This document shows positions 44,743-57,300 of a stretch of DNA of 64,000 nucleotides, in pieces; the stretch's first letter is position 1; the number at the start of each line of letters is the position of its first letter. The DNA comes from Chalara sp. BL73 (taxonomy: Eukaryota > Ascomycota > Leotiomycetes > Helotiales). The position numbers and the translations under genes were made by a program. The notes beneath the pieces are model-generated. The model saw nothing but the letters and a program-made list of their open reading frames with translations. It was not told the origin of the DNA and did no database searches. The DNA lies in NCBI GenBank assembly GCA_918026815.1, contig CAKJVC010000006.1, positions 1,302,001 to 1,366,000 on the forward strand, given 5' to 3'.

Positions 44743-47119
44743 TCACTCTAGAGGAAACATAGTCTTGCCAGAATTAACCACTAACGACCTTCCGACATCT
44801 TTCATGAATGCTTGCGTAAATTGAATTAGAGTCATGTCCGTCTCTGTCTTGCTATTAGTTGCGGCGTTGTTACGATCGCAAAAATTGTGTACCTGGCTGA
44901 CCCATAATTGATGCCGTGACAGGAAGATATTCGGTCTGGTTACTGATCCTAGATTCATACGGGATTTGCCCAACTTCTCGTGTTAGTAAATCCTTTTATC
45001 CACGTTCAAGGAAAGACAGACCTGGAACAACCAGTTCAGGTGCGCCGAGAATCGACGAGAGCCACCATTGGTGCCAAGCAGGTTGGACATAGTACTGGCT
45101 AGACGGGTGTTAGTGGTACACACAAGTGTAGATTGCGGGAATTACGGTGGAGGGTCATCGCGGTAGTTCGGTTGGACGTCTTCACTTTGCATAACAACTA
45201 AGGTGTTTGCTGTGCCAACTCGCATCACAATCATTAGGAACCACTCCTCGTATACTTTCATTCGCCGCATGCCTTCCTCATACTGTTCAGCGGTAAATTG
45301 TTTGCCAATTTTCCTGTGGAAAGGGATTAGTTATGAATTGAAACGTGGAGATGCACCTACCATCTCCACCTCACGAATGGGCTTGAGAATGGCGTTCGGC
45401 CAAATTTCTTTAGGTAATCATCTCTGAATCCTGCCGTGCTATGGTAATTCTCGTATAAGAAAGTACTGGCACCGACCTAAATAATGGTTAGAGGGAGCAT
45501 TTTTAGCAGGGCCAACATGCCTCTTTCAAGTATTCGTGTAAACTCTGACCATCAGCTGCTTGCGGAGGCTGCTTATCCCAGAGGTCTCTGATACTGATCC
45601 TTTGAGCTTCGACTTGGAGGTGATTTTCGAGATCTTCAACTAGTCCTAGAACTAATCTCGTTTGAAGATTGTCGTTTGGTGGGAATAGATCAATAGGGAC
45701 AACAATCGCCATTGGGAGATCCTGGCAGGTGGTTAGCTAAGAATATGCATAATTCTAGAATTATTTTCGCTCACCCTCTGCTTGATTCGAGGTTTTTTCT
45801 CACCGTACCACTTGTCTGCAAAGTCTGAAAGTTTTGCAAGGTCTCTTGAAAAGATCCCTGGAACGTCGAAGTGTCTAGAATCTTTAGTGATCGAAAACTT
45901 AGCTTGAAACACTAAAAACTTACTTGAAAATGGTAAAGAGGCCTTCTGAAGAAAATTCTCCTCTACTTGGCCGGAGGCCAAATACTCCATTACATTGAGC
46001 TGGCCGTCGAATACTGCCATTAGCTAATCAGTCGAATCAGTAAAGTTCGCTCTAGAAGGGAACCAATGGATGGCGACAGACTGTCAGTTCCAATTCCTAT
46101 ATCTACCCAGTCATAAGCAGCAACTGCTGCAGCGCTACCACTGCTGCTACCACCTGGTCCCTGATAGCCATCACCGCGAGGATTCCAGGCAGTTTGAAAA
46201 TCGACAGATTCAGAAGCCTCCTCTCTAGATAGGAAGGAGCTCAACTTGGTCTTTCCCAAAATCCAAGCTCCATTTCCTATGACGTTGTGAAGCGATAAAG
46301 CAGTGGATACAGCTGGTGGGTACAATTCAAAATATGCACGGTTGCACATAGACGTTTTCACTCCTTCGAGGTCAAATGCATCCTTCAAAGCGACACGGTA
46401 ACCTTGTAGAGGATGCTTTTTCGTGTTGAAATAGGCCAACCGTGAGGGCACAGCTAATGAGCAACAATCCCAGCCATGCTTCCCGTCATTCAAGAGACTG
46501 AAATGACTGGAAAAGTTTAGCCTCACACCGTGGAGTTAGTTTATTCGAAGGACATACCTTCCATGTATTGACTTTCTCACCGGTGCTAAGAAGGCGCCTT
46601 GGATGTCATCATACAGACGAAACACTTGCCAAAGCCCTTCTCCAACGGCGATGTACGGACCTGGCAATAGGCCGGGTTGCGAGCCAATACTTTCAATTTT
46701 AACGATATCCCACGCGTTTGAATGAAACTTTAATAGTCGTTTGAAATCTTGACCATTTGGCAGCTCGTCGGTGCCTGGCCCAGTAAGCAAGATTGTTTGA
46801 AGGAAATTTTCATGCAGAACATCATCCAATTTTAGTGATTTGGTGATGTAGGCCTCTAGCCAATCTGCATCAATTGGGTGGTCTTGCGGGAGGCAAATAA
46901 CAGTTACGAAAGAATGCTCCGTCAAGTAATTCAGCGTGAATTCCTGAGCATGTCAGAAAGCAAATTTATTTGGACGGGGATGAGATTTATTACCGGAATA
47001 ACGGGCCAAGCAACGTATCTGTTATCTCCGATCTCAAAAAATAGACTTGGGTCAACAAAGTCTGCACTTGGAATATCACTTGCGGGTTTTTGGCCGTCAC
47101 GGCCTTTGACCACGACCAT
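44743..47119 (-). CDS. Amidase-signature enzyme (11 exons)
   Basis: The exons are 47119-46994, 46943-46558, 46506-46082, 46023-45924, 45874-45775, 45721-45521, 45476-45361, 45313-45146, 45098-45022, 44976-44893 and 44843-44743 (627 aa). All are in frame, with introns of 44-58 nt. The amidase signature is complete: K212 (GYRVALKDAFD), the cis-Ser in GGSSSGSAAA (about 292) and the nucleophile S316 (GTDTNGSIRRPA), with the spacing of fungal family members. The conserved tail FGRTPFSSPFVRWRW, LGAPELVVP and GQIPYESRIS is present. About 170 N-terminal residues precede the catalytic domain, as in a known fungal subfamily. The usual GTDTGGS glycine is Asn. The intron at 45520-45477 begins GC rather than GT. 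The amide or ester substrate is unknown. An intracellular location is likely, as no signal peptide is seen. Confidence 0.83.
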
Positions 47120-50079
47120 GCTGAGCTGATGAGGTTGATGCGTCGTATGATCTAGTAATGTCTCTCGGGAGCCGCCCCTTTTTAGGATATATTTTGGGAG
47201 TGTTGGCAAAGAAGCTTTGTAACAGTTTGCTAGGCTAGGCTGGTCGTTTGCTTGCACGTGGGTGATTGCTTTGGGTAAGGCCCTCTACAAAATTTGTTGA
47301 GAATTGCGATTGCTGTGTAACAATGTCCACGTCAATTCCTCAAATAGTAAGTGCATACAGTAGAATTTCTGTTGCTGTGAGATACCTTATTGAGTTCTGA
47401 GTACTAAACGAGTGTTATATACACGATTCTAGAATGAGACTAAACCTATTTCGTACGATGTGTCATGTGATTAACTATGTGACACACATAGCGCCCTAAA
47501 GCCCCGATGGCTACCTTCTGACTTGTGTTGCGGTTCTCAAAAAGTAAGCCACGCATACTCGTGGGCTAGCTAGGCTAGGAGTCACCTCGCTATATGCAGC
47601 ACCGACGGCTGAGTGCACATGCTCTCCAAATTTGCTTTGCCAAATATTTCCTTACCAGTTCTTGATAAGCTCAGAGACGCCAGTAGAGCCTCTAGTGCAA
47701 CTTCCTGTTACCGCTGCGCAAACTAATAGGATGGTTGCTTCTCTTAAGGAGCGGATTTGAAAAGCACCGCATTCTATCACAAGTTCTGCTACGCTTGTTT
47801 ATATCACTCGCCTATGTTCTAAAAATTGTATCACGAGAAGCTGGTATGCCTCGTGCATACCCTTTTCACTGGGTCTGCAGTGCAGAGCTCGTGGGTGCCC
47901 TCCAACCCTGCTGTGGTCGCCTTAGCTAGCAACAAGAAAATCTAGGATCATTATCGTGCCTGATATTGGTCTCGCAGAATCCGAGAACTGGCACAGAACT
48001 GGCACAGAACTGGGGAAGTATCATGGATCAACTCCATCAGACAAGAGTGCCAAGTTCCCATATTCTCCTGTTCAATCACGGTCTCAATTCAGAAATATTC
48101 AGCTGGGAAGACCTAGCTTCAAAGGCGGGCCTGGCGGATAGTCTTACCGATGCACTGTCAATCTTGAGGAAAGATGCCACAGTCAGTTCCTTCACACCTG
48201 TAGCCCAAAACTCTGAAAACTAATTATCCGAATCTTGACAAGCCAATTTTCACAGCGGGTGGGTCACCCAAGACCAACTACAAGTCTGGATTCTCAAGAA
48301 ATACAACCATGGTATGCTTATGTATAACGTTATGCTTAATACACGTGGGCAAGGCAGCTCCATAACCAGTTCTAGTGCACAGCGCCTATATCATTTCTCC
48401 GACACGGAAACTAAATTTGACGCAGGAGAAATTTACGCTTCTAGAGTCCAATGTAGCGAGAATTTCTAGGAGCAGATGAAGTGGTAGAGACTGGACAGTT
48501 GACAGTTTTCAACCCCTGACAGGAGCATTGTGGCGTCCTTTGAATTGGGGTGAAGCGGTACCATTTTGTAGATTTCAATGCAGGCTCGTGGATGTACAAT
48601 TGTTTTATGGTAAAGGCGTTGCGACTCATGTCTCCTTCTGTGGCCAACCTCCCTTATTCCTTTTATAGTATGTTGTCTAATGTATTTAATCCTCTACACC
48701 CCTCAATAGGGAAGATAAGCCTTAGAGACAGGTAGAAAAGGGCGAGCCGCTTTGTCTGCGCCGAATCGCCATCTGAACAACCATAGCGGTGCCCTGGCGG
48801 GTTCAAAAACCAAGCAAAGGCGTAATCCGTTCAGCAAAACAACTACGAAACTGTTAACAATAGTCCTGCGGATACTACATCCTTTGTGATGCAGGTCAGC
48901 GCCGGCAATATGATTGGATATATCCAACTCGTGTCTGGCAGTTTCTTTTCTCGCGTATCTACAATTGTTGATCTTGATGGCCACATAGCGATTCGACCGG
49001 CTGGAGTTGCGTTAGTACAATGTCTGGGTATTTAATTAGAGAGCTTAGTTACCCGCAAATATTCTGCGCAAGTCAAACGGCCGAAGAAGTTCCCCAATCT
49101 TTGCATTTAACTTATACCTGTGGTCCAATATATCTCCTGGATTAGGATGATTGAAGTTCTTCGGATCGTACTCAGGTATCGTTTCTTATTCAACGGGAAT
49201 ATCTAAGGGAAGAGATTTTGGCGTTGCGCAGCTCCGCGATGCGACAGCTTGTTGCTGAGTAAAGCCGCAGCTGGCCAAAGTAATTAACTTGAAAAGCGTA
49301 CATGTTCGTTTGTAAAGCGTGCGAAGGGAAATTTGTGGAATACTCCAAGTAGTCGGTCAGGAGATTCGAGAAGCTGAGGGGTGCATCGAAGCATATCTCC
49401 CTCGACGAAACATGACCAGCTCCGGCTTTTCAAAAAGGCTCTCGATCGTCTCCACAAAGAAGGTCCATCTAGAGAATGGCTCGATGTCATGGGAGTCCAA
49501 TCTGAACTTCGCAGAAGTAATCGTCCTAGGTAGCCAGAGACAAATGATTCAGTCTCTACGGAGGGTGGTGGCTGTAGGGAATTATGTCGCAAATCATGAC
49601 TCATTCCCAAAGGTACCAAGGGCACGCTAAGCTCCGCTTGGCAGATGTAGGTTGGAAGATCCCTCCACTCCTCCGCTAAGCATCAGCGGGCCGTTGTTCT
49701 CCCGCCTTGCCCCTGTAATAGTCCATGGTTTTTTCATTATCCTTTTTACTACTTAGTATGTTTCTTAGAAACACATTCGCGACCGGGCGGCATCTCATAC
49801 CGAGTACCACTCTTTCCCTTTTTTCTTTCTTTTTTCCCCCTATTTCTATTTCATCGTTGCCCACGCTGATAGCTTATAGAGAACTGTACTAAAGCGTGCA
49901 AAATACCGAAAACTTGCTTTTCTTTAGAAAAATATAATCGACTTACAAAATCGAAAACAATTAACGTAATGAATTTTGAAATCGGAACATCAGAAAAAGC
50001 GGACGGAAAATACTTTCGTCGCGGCCATCAAGCTGCCGATATGAATCAGGAAACGGCACTAGTACGATTGATCTGAACC
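47120..50079. other. Gene-poor stretch
   Basis: No gene is supported. It contains copy 2 of the dispersed repeat (47401-47452) and an imperfect tandem repeat of an 11-bp unit, AACTGGCACAG, near 47985-48015. Open frames such as 47966-48223 have no motif I can name. Confidence 0.4.
47401..47452 (-). repeat. Dispersed LTR-like repeat, copy 2
   Basis: This matches 33631-33682 over 52 bases with seven transitions. Most differences place A or T here, as expected if this copy has suffered more C-to-T change. Confidence 0.5.
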
Positions 50080-50676
50080 ATGTCGCCACCGCCGCCGCGC
50101 CGTCCGGTGCCCATCGCGCTGCTCTATGTCTCCCGCGACCTTGCTGCTGAATGCACGCATGTTTTGTGCGCCGAAAATACCTTTACCATTTGCCGCAGCG
50201 GCAATCACGGCTCCCAGCCTCTGCATTGCCTGGCGGGGCCGGCGATGGCGGTGATACCCCCCCCCCCCCTCTTCCCCCAGATTGGAGTGCAATCACGGGC
50301 TACTGGAGGTTGACCACTGCTGTGGTGACCGCTTAGATACACTGAAATTCTGCTGTTGTCCGTTGCAATAAGCTGCCTTCCCTGCAAACTGCACCTGCTG
50401 GAGAATGTCAACAGATTTGTTCCTCATCAGTTCCCGGCTGCACAAAAAGCTATACGTATATTCTACCAACAAAACATCTTTGCCGTTTTCCCACCGGCAG
50501 CCAATGTGACCTGCGTGGATGTGCAGCGCTCATTGCTGGCCTTTCTCGCGGGCGTCCCATTACCTGCGGTGGCCACCTGCATTCCATACGGTGTATCTTC
50601 CCCCCCACCGGCCCCGAATTTCTTCTCCCAGGTACTCCCGCCCATTTCACCTAGCTCCAGACTGTCAACTTCATAG
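50080..50676 (+). pseudogene. Decayed fragment of a gene with a VSR..E-type motif
   Basis: One plus-strand frame reads IALLYVSRDLAAECTHVLCA then ENTFTICRSGNHG. This resembles the conserved 'L.VSR.i..EA..vLY.eNtF' segment of a common fungal protein family. A poly-C run near 50260 and stops break it. A second open piece at 50356-50676 (PPAANVTCVDVQRSLLAFL) may be its continuation. The GC content is higher than the surroundings. The original function is unknown. Confidence 0.35.
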
Positions 50677-52592
50677 CCGACATCCTCCACACCTCCGCAC
50701 TAAGCCTCGCACTAGACATGTCCAGTGACCGTGGCCCATCTTCGGACCACGCGCACATACCCCTACAGCAAATCTTCGGCAGTGAACATGCAATATGGAC
50801 AGCATGTCAACGCATCTTGGAGCCTCTGACCACAACTAGCTTACCTGGCGGTCTTTAGAACCTTTCATTCACCTGAGTTGGCCAGGTGACGACGCAAGTG
50901 GCATGTACGGGATGTGCAGGAAAGCATTCTTGAGAAACGAATAATGGGCAATGACTATGATGCCGTACTACACGGAAAGTCGGCAATGGGCATGCACTAG
51001 AATAATGAAGTTGAGGTTGGGTAATGAAGAGGGGAATAAAGGCATAAGGGTTACAGTTAGGTTATTGGGTGAGGGTGTGGCTATCCCGCCCCTTACTACT
51101 GCAAATATTGGATAGAAGAGAATGAATAGCAGGGGCAAATTTAAAGGTTTTGAAACAATTGAAAATGCCAGCATTCGGGCCACACGACTTGCTGTTTAAA
51201 GGGGAAGAACAAGATAGACAGGGTCTCATCCCTCTTTTCCTTTCTCCTCATGTAGTAACTATAACCAACCAAACATTAGATGCCCACTCTTATGTAATTT
51301 ATCTCTTAGCTGACCAGTATATTCGAGCAAACCCACCGCAGAGGAATCACATTTACACTAATAGGCAAAAGCATAGCATCAACTTTGAGGGGAGGGCATC
51401 CAAATATCACTCGAGAAGGCGCAAGAAATACCGCGGAAGCATGGCTTTTACCCCAGTTCCTTCAGTCCTATATAAAAACCGGTAACAACTCCAAATAGCA
51501 CAGTTTTCCTTTTCAAACAGCTCCAAATAGGAGTATGTGCATTGATTTACAACCTTAACTAGTACAGAAGCCTCAAATAGGGCGATTTAATTCTAATTCA
51601 AGTTGTTTTTAAAATATGAAATGTATTATTTGCATTATTTATACTATTTACATTAACGTAGGTTACCAGAACCCTGCACACTATAACTGTACCAATAGAC
51701 AGTCAGCACAAACATGTGATTAGCACCAATCGTTGCATTGTGTTAGAAATAGGATCTATCAACCAGGGGATCAATTAGAGAATCTGCGAGAGTATCACAA
51801 CAATAGAGTACGGGTCTATTAGGAGTGTACAAACCAATTGCTAGTACTTGGGATAAGACCATCATAATGTATAATAGAGTAAAATTACGGATTACAACAA
51901 GCGAAAGAAAAGCGCTTGGAGCATTAAATAATCTGAGATAGCATTGAATCGTGCTATTTTATAACTGCCATTCGGGGCCGCCCAAAAAAAAGTGCTATTT
52001 AGGGCATTTACCGATAAAAAATATTGGCGTACAGAGTGGTCAGCACGACGGAAATAGACGCAATCCAACACTCAAAGATATCTATATAAAGAGCGGCCGT
52101 GCAGATATCAAAGCCCAGACCCCCAGCTTGGCATGCGTTGAGGCTGTGATGCTGCTGACAACCGCATACCCAATGATGCACTTTGGTCGCAAAGTAAAGG
52201 ATGTTTCAATGCTGTACTGTTACTATTCTCGGGTCAGGAATGACACTGGCCATTGAAATGGACGGTTCCCACTAAATAACCTTGCCCGCTTCCTTCCTTC
52301 CTACACCTATGCGTGGATCGTTCTTGAGGGTGGCGCACGTTGCGGGAGTGGTATATGGGATAATTGTATTATATTTCAGTGATGGGATATTAATTATGAT
52401 TTAAAACCTGCACCTATGCATCACTGACCCCATCTTGGAAAATTGAACACAACGCTGCCCAGAAACACTCCTCCTCCCCTGCCTACTTTTAAATATCATC
52501 CTTTTTATTCTCGATTTTGCTAAATTGTTCCCATTCCTAGCGATCCAACCCTCTTTTCCATTGTTGCAATACCAATTTAAGAGGGCCGCACG
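50677..52592. other. Gene-poor, A/T-rich stretch
   Basis: No gene is seen. The part at 51590-51960 is A/T-rich with scattered short repeats. The last 100 bases are likely promoter and 5' UTR of the small secreted protein gene. Confidence 0.45.
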
Positions 52593-52910
52593 ATGTATCG
52601 GCTTCTCCTTTTCCTTATTGTCGCTGCATCTCATGCGAATTCCTACATGTTTACTTTCTATAACGGCAAACAGTGTCGGGGTGCGAACCTTGGGAAGTGG
52701 ATTGGCGGGCCAACCCAGGGCTGTCGCAAAAATAACGCGGGAGTTGCCCAGTCAGTCATTATCAGAAGTACCGGGACTGTCGATGACTCGTTCAAGGTCG
52801 CATTTTTCTCCTCAAACGATTGCAACCCAGATACCGAAATTACTCATAGCGGCACGGGGTGCGTTACTGCATCGTACGGATCCTTTGAAGTTCGGGATCT
52901 CAGGGTATGA
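52593..52910 (+). CDS. Small secreted Cys-containing protein (candidate effector)
   Basis: A single exon encodes 105 aa. Residues 1-17 are a good signal peptide (YRLLLFLIVAASHANS). The mature part has four cysteines (KQCRG, QGCRK, NDCNPD, TGCVT), which could form two disulphides. It has a beta-rich look, with FTFYNGKQC at the start and SVIIRSTG, KVAFFSSNDCNPD and SYGSFEVRDLRV after it. Similar small proteins with a C..C..F-S-x-x-DC layout are common in fungal secretomes. No enzymatic motif is present. The isolated location in a gene-poor, A/T-rich area is typical of effector-like genes, but expression and role are unknown. Confidence 0.65.
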   Translation: MYRLLLFLIVAASHANSYMFTFYNGKQCRGANLGKWIGGPTQGCRKNNAGVAQSVIIRSTGTVDDSFKVAFFSSNDCNPDTEITHSGTGCVTASYGSFEVRDLRV

Positions 52911-53666
52911 ATGAGCTGCTGGGATCTGGAGATATCTGCTTCTAGCTTTCCGGTGTTCGCTTGGTTCTCACTCCGTTATAAAATTATCAGCTTCTAAAAA
53001 CCATACCGAAGAAGAATACCAATATATATGAAGGCTTAAGCAGATGGCGACTGGTTTCAAGCCGAAATTATAGATTGCGGTGTATCTAAAAGGTTTTAAA
53101 TAGTCCAACAACTCTTTCATCTACTTTACTTGCAATTTCCAAGGCATCATTGAAACTTAATCTTTCTTATTCTTCGTGTCGAAATTTGTTCTAGAAATCT
53201 ACGTACTTGAAGCAGTCAATATTCGGTATTTTAATGCCAGGTTTCTGTAGATTGGAGCCAGACATCAAGTACTATTTAAGCAACAATGTCTGAAAGTCGG
53301 AAATAGTCTACGGGAAGCATAATATGCCTTCTGGGGATATGCTCCTTGTCAATTCTAATACCAACTTCGGAAGAATGTCGTTCCTTATCCAGAATGGCGA
53401 CCGAGAGAATGCCTTCCGGATGGCAGCCTTAAAAAGATTATGGTCGGGGCAAATGGAGTTATGTAGGGATTTTGGATGAGGTAAACATGCTGTGGTAAAT
53501 CGCAAGGGAATCTGTAGTGAGTCAATTGTTTCGAGGCTGAAACGTTCAATATTGCAGGGAATAACATGTACTTCTTTCGAGACTTAATAAACAAATCTTA
53601 CTTGAATCTCTATATGCACCTTTGCCTCCGTCGAACACAAACTTTCTCTTCTTTCGCATAGTCGAG
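52911..53666. other. Intergenic, nothing recognised
   Basis: No gene or repeat is supported between the two small ORFs. Confidence 0.45.
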
Positions 53667-53930
53667 ATGCATTTTCCAAATGGTACAAGAGCGGTGTTTA
53701 ATATTATCAATTGTATCGCTGCCGCTTATATTCTTTTTTGCTCAACTCTTGCCGCCAGGTTGCACGGGTCCAAGTGCCAGCATGATGTCGACTCTCTTCT
53801 ACATGCAACAGGCGGTGCAAGGCTAGAAACTAAGCTTATGCCCGCCAGGATGCAAAAAAACGAAGAACCATACTCTCGATGCCTAAGGAGATGCTCGGCA
53901 TATACTATTGTTAACGTTAATAGCTTCTAG
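53667..53930 (+). CDS. Possible small secreted protein (87 aa)
   Basis: The frame starts with an ATG and has a hydrophobic stretch (VFNIINCIAAAYILFCSTLA) that could act as an uncleaved or late-cleaved signal. It is followed by a short polar chain with three cysteines (SKCQHD, SRCLRRC). There is no homology I recognise. It may be spurious. Confidence 0.3.
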   Translation: MHFPNGTRAVFNIINCIAAAYILFCSTLAARLHGSKCQHDVDSLLHATGGARLETKLMPARMQKNEEPYSRCLRRCSAYTIVNVNSF

Positions 53931-54341
53931 AAATGCATTCGTTTCCCTCCCAGAATGAAATCAGACTTGACAATTAAAATTTACATCAAATACAACGATG
54001 GTGAGGACGACACGAAGGGAAAGAACGAAGAAAAGGAAATAAATTACAAGAAGGAGGAGAAGTAGAAGAGATGGGAGCACAAAGAAAAGAGGTGGTCCAG
54101 GAAGAAAGATGTGAAGAAACAGGAATATCCGCAAATGAAAAACGCAAAAAAACAACAACAAGAAACGAAAAAAAGCACTCGTATAGACCGCTGCCTTCCT
54201 ATTGCAACGTTGGCAATGGATTCTGTAGTTGCTGCTGAGTTTGCAGACTTGCCTACAGCTAACCGAGCCAATGAAATGTCCTGTCAGTGGCGCGATTAAA
54301 AATAATAAAAATCATACATTGTCTTTCAATCCTACATTTAT
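53931..54341. other. 3' flank of the PKS gene
   Basis: Plus-strand purine-rich sequence at 53990-54180 (A/G-rich runs); no gene. It probably includes the PKS 3' UTR. Confidence 0.45.
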
Positions 54342-57300
54342 CTATTTAACATCTGCCAAAAGTTTACTTTTGCCTGCCAAGTCAATGGCAAGTTGTCGCA
54401 TTGGAACATTCGCCATAATCTCAAACACACTCACTTCTACCAAAAGCTCTTTCGCCATCCAGTTTCTCAATTCGACTGCCACCAAGCTATCAACGCCGTA
54501 AGTATTCATCGGCTTCGCGGAGTCGATATCACTAGACGGAACCATCATCAACCTGGAGAGCTTGTCGACGATGGCGTTGCAGATGAGCTCGATTGCAGCA
54601 GTGGTGTCAGTAACTTGAGAAAGTTCATCCCGGAGTGAAATAGATGCCCCCGTGTTGGCATTACGTCCACGAGCCGTGTTGAGGAGCGGTGAAAATTTTC
54701 CGTCCTGAATCCAGTACCACGATTCCTGGTATTCACCAACTGGAAGACCACACATAACTTGTGCGGGGTGAGCTTCAGTTTCTTCCATAGCAATGGCCAT
54801 GAGTCCATGAAGGTCGCTGTTGTGCATGACTTTCAAGCCCATGCTTTTAACATGATCGACGTACTCATCGTGTTCGGCGACAAATCCAACGCTTAGGAGA
54901 TATCCAATATCAATTGTCATGGCTCGGAGACCTTGACTACGTCGGAAGCTTGCGAAGTAATCTTGGAAGATGTTTCCAGCTCCGTAATTACCTTGGCCAC
55001 GATGTCCTGCTTCAATGTTAACGATTTAAACTCGTAGATATATAGCATTAAATTACCCATGACGCCCGCCAGCGAGCTGAGCATAACGAAGAAATCTAGG
55101 TCCTTGGGAAGCATGTCATGCAAATTCCAGGTACCGTGAACTTTGGGGCCAACAGTTACACGGAAATGCTCGACGGACATTTTGTCGAAAAGGGTGTCGT
55201 GAAGCACCATTGCTCCCGTAACGCATCCTTTAATCGGTGGCAAGTCTCTGTAGCAAACGTCAAGAACAGCTTGTAAAGATGCGCGATTTCCGACATCACA
55301 GTTGAAAGCCAGTGCGTTGACTCCGTAATTGGTCTTCAAGCTCTCAATGAAGCCAATGTTGCCCTCGCCAGTGCCTGCAGATCTGGAGAGGAAGACGAGA
55401 TTGCCAGCCCCATTTTCTGCCAACCATCGACCGATCTCGCGACAAATGCCTCCAAGGCCTCCGGCAAGGATGTAGGTTGCGTTGCTGTCAACTTGGACCC
55501 GAGGGGTGCGGGGCACAGCAGGTACCACATCAGTTTCGTCCACACGGACAACAATCTTACCCATATGTTTGCCCGTTTGCATGTGGCGAAAAGCTTTCTC
55601 AACTTCACTGAAAGTAAAGAGTTGGACCGGCTTCACGGGTTTGATCTTGCCACTTGTAATCAATTGACCAACCGCCTGAAAGAGAGCCACTGCACGGGGG
55701 GATGCGTTATTCTCAAACTCGATCAAGTTCACACCAGCGTATGTCTTGTTCTGGAGGAAAGGGGCCATATCGAGACCAGTATTTGCAAAAAGATCAGCCT
55801 TGCCTATAATAGCGGAATTGAATCAGTAAGTAGTTCGCCAGAATCATCCAAGTTGGAGATACTAACCAATCTCGAGGAATCGACCAAACTTTTTGAGGCA
55901 ATGCCATGAGAGTCTAAGGGCTTCTCCCGCCAGCGAATTAAGAACCACATCTCGACATTTGTTAGCAAAGATTATGAGAATGATTAACCCGACACTTCTT
56001 ACCAACACCATCACCCCCTGTTGCTCTCATTATGCCCTTCGCAAAGCTGAGGTCGCGGCTGCTGAAGATGTGATCTTCAGGAATGCCATACTCCTTCATC
56101 AAAACCTCCTTCTTCTCTTCAGATCCCACAGTAGCATACACTTCCGCACCTACAAGCTGAGCAACTACAATGGCGGCCTGACCAACACCACCAGCAGCAG
56201 CGTGGATCAAAATGGTCTCTTCGGGTAGAAGTCTTCCGATGGTTATCAGCGAATAGTATGCCGTAAGATAGATGAGAGGCATGGAAGCCGCATCCTCGAA
56301 AGACATATTGTCTGGCATTCGCATTGCACCATTCGCCGGGAATCGGACGAACGTTGCAAAGCCATCACAAGAGGAAGTCATGACTCGATCCCCAACTTTG
56401 ACACCTGTTACGGCAGTGCCCAGGCGAGTGACGACTCCACTGACGTCGACTCCGAGTTTCTGCTCGTTGAGATTACCCATCGCAACAAGAACATCCTTAA
56501 AGTTAAGACCCACAGCCTTGACTTTAATTTCAATCCAGTCCTCTGGGATTGGCTTGTAGTAGGCCTCATCCTCTTCGAAGCGCATTGTATCAAGCAAACC
56601 CGGAGTTTTAATTGTGAGTTTCAGTGGTCGATTACAGCCCGTAAAGAAGACATTTTCGGGTTCCCCTTTTGACTCGTATTTTCGAAGTCGGGCATCTGTC
56701 TTGGGGGCTTTCTCAACTCGAGGGATGTACACAGTGCGACCTCGGGCGGCGTACTCATGATCAATGCTAGTGCCAGAGCTATGATGAAGGGCAACCTCGA
56801 GGATGGCAGCAGTTGATGCACCAAAACTGACAGAGCCAACAGGTTCAATATCGAGCGTTGCAAGCAACACATTGGCGTTTTCGTTTCGTATTGCTCGAGA
56901 AAGTCCCACCATCAGACTACTATGTGGCTTTGGGCAATCTATTGCCGCTCCACCAGTAATCCACAGACTTCCAGAGGCAGTCAATATCAACGTGCAAACC
57001 TTCGACCAATCATTGTCACTAATCTGTGCAAGAAGTGGGGTTGCCAATTCGACGAAAGAAATGCAGTACCGCTTCTTGACATCCAACTCAGACAGCTGGT
57101 CCCAAGGAATGATTGTGGACTTGATATTCCGAGACGAGAGTGCGTGCTGAACTTCTGAACATAGTTTTGTTATCAAAGTGCTGTGGTGGCTGATAAGGAC
57201 GAAATCTAATGCTGGTTTGACTGCGGCTCTAGCTTTGGAGGATACAATGAGTGATACTGGCTCCAGGCTAGTTTCGCAGTCTCCACGAACATCAATATCT

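Noticed and set aside
46020..46526. Amidase gene appeared to lose its nucleophile motif and end early
   Set aside because: A 58-nt intron (46081-46024) rejoins GTD to TNGSIRRPA and restores the frame, so the gene is called intact.
43020..54341. Aldo/keto reductase, amidase and PKS as one biosynthetic cluster
   Set aside because: A gap of 7 kb without genes separates amidase and PKS, and no regulator or shared motif links them. The idea is unsupported by sequence alone.
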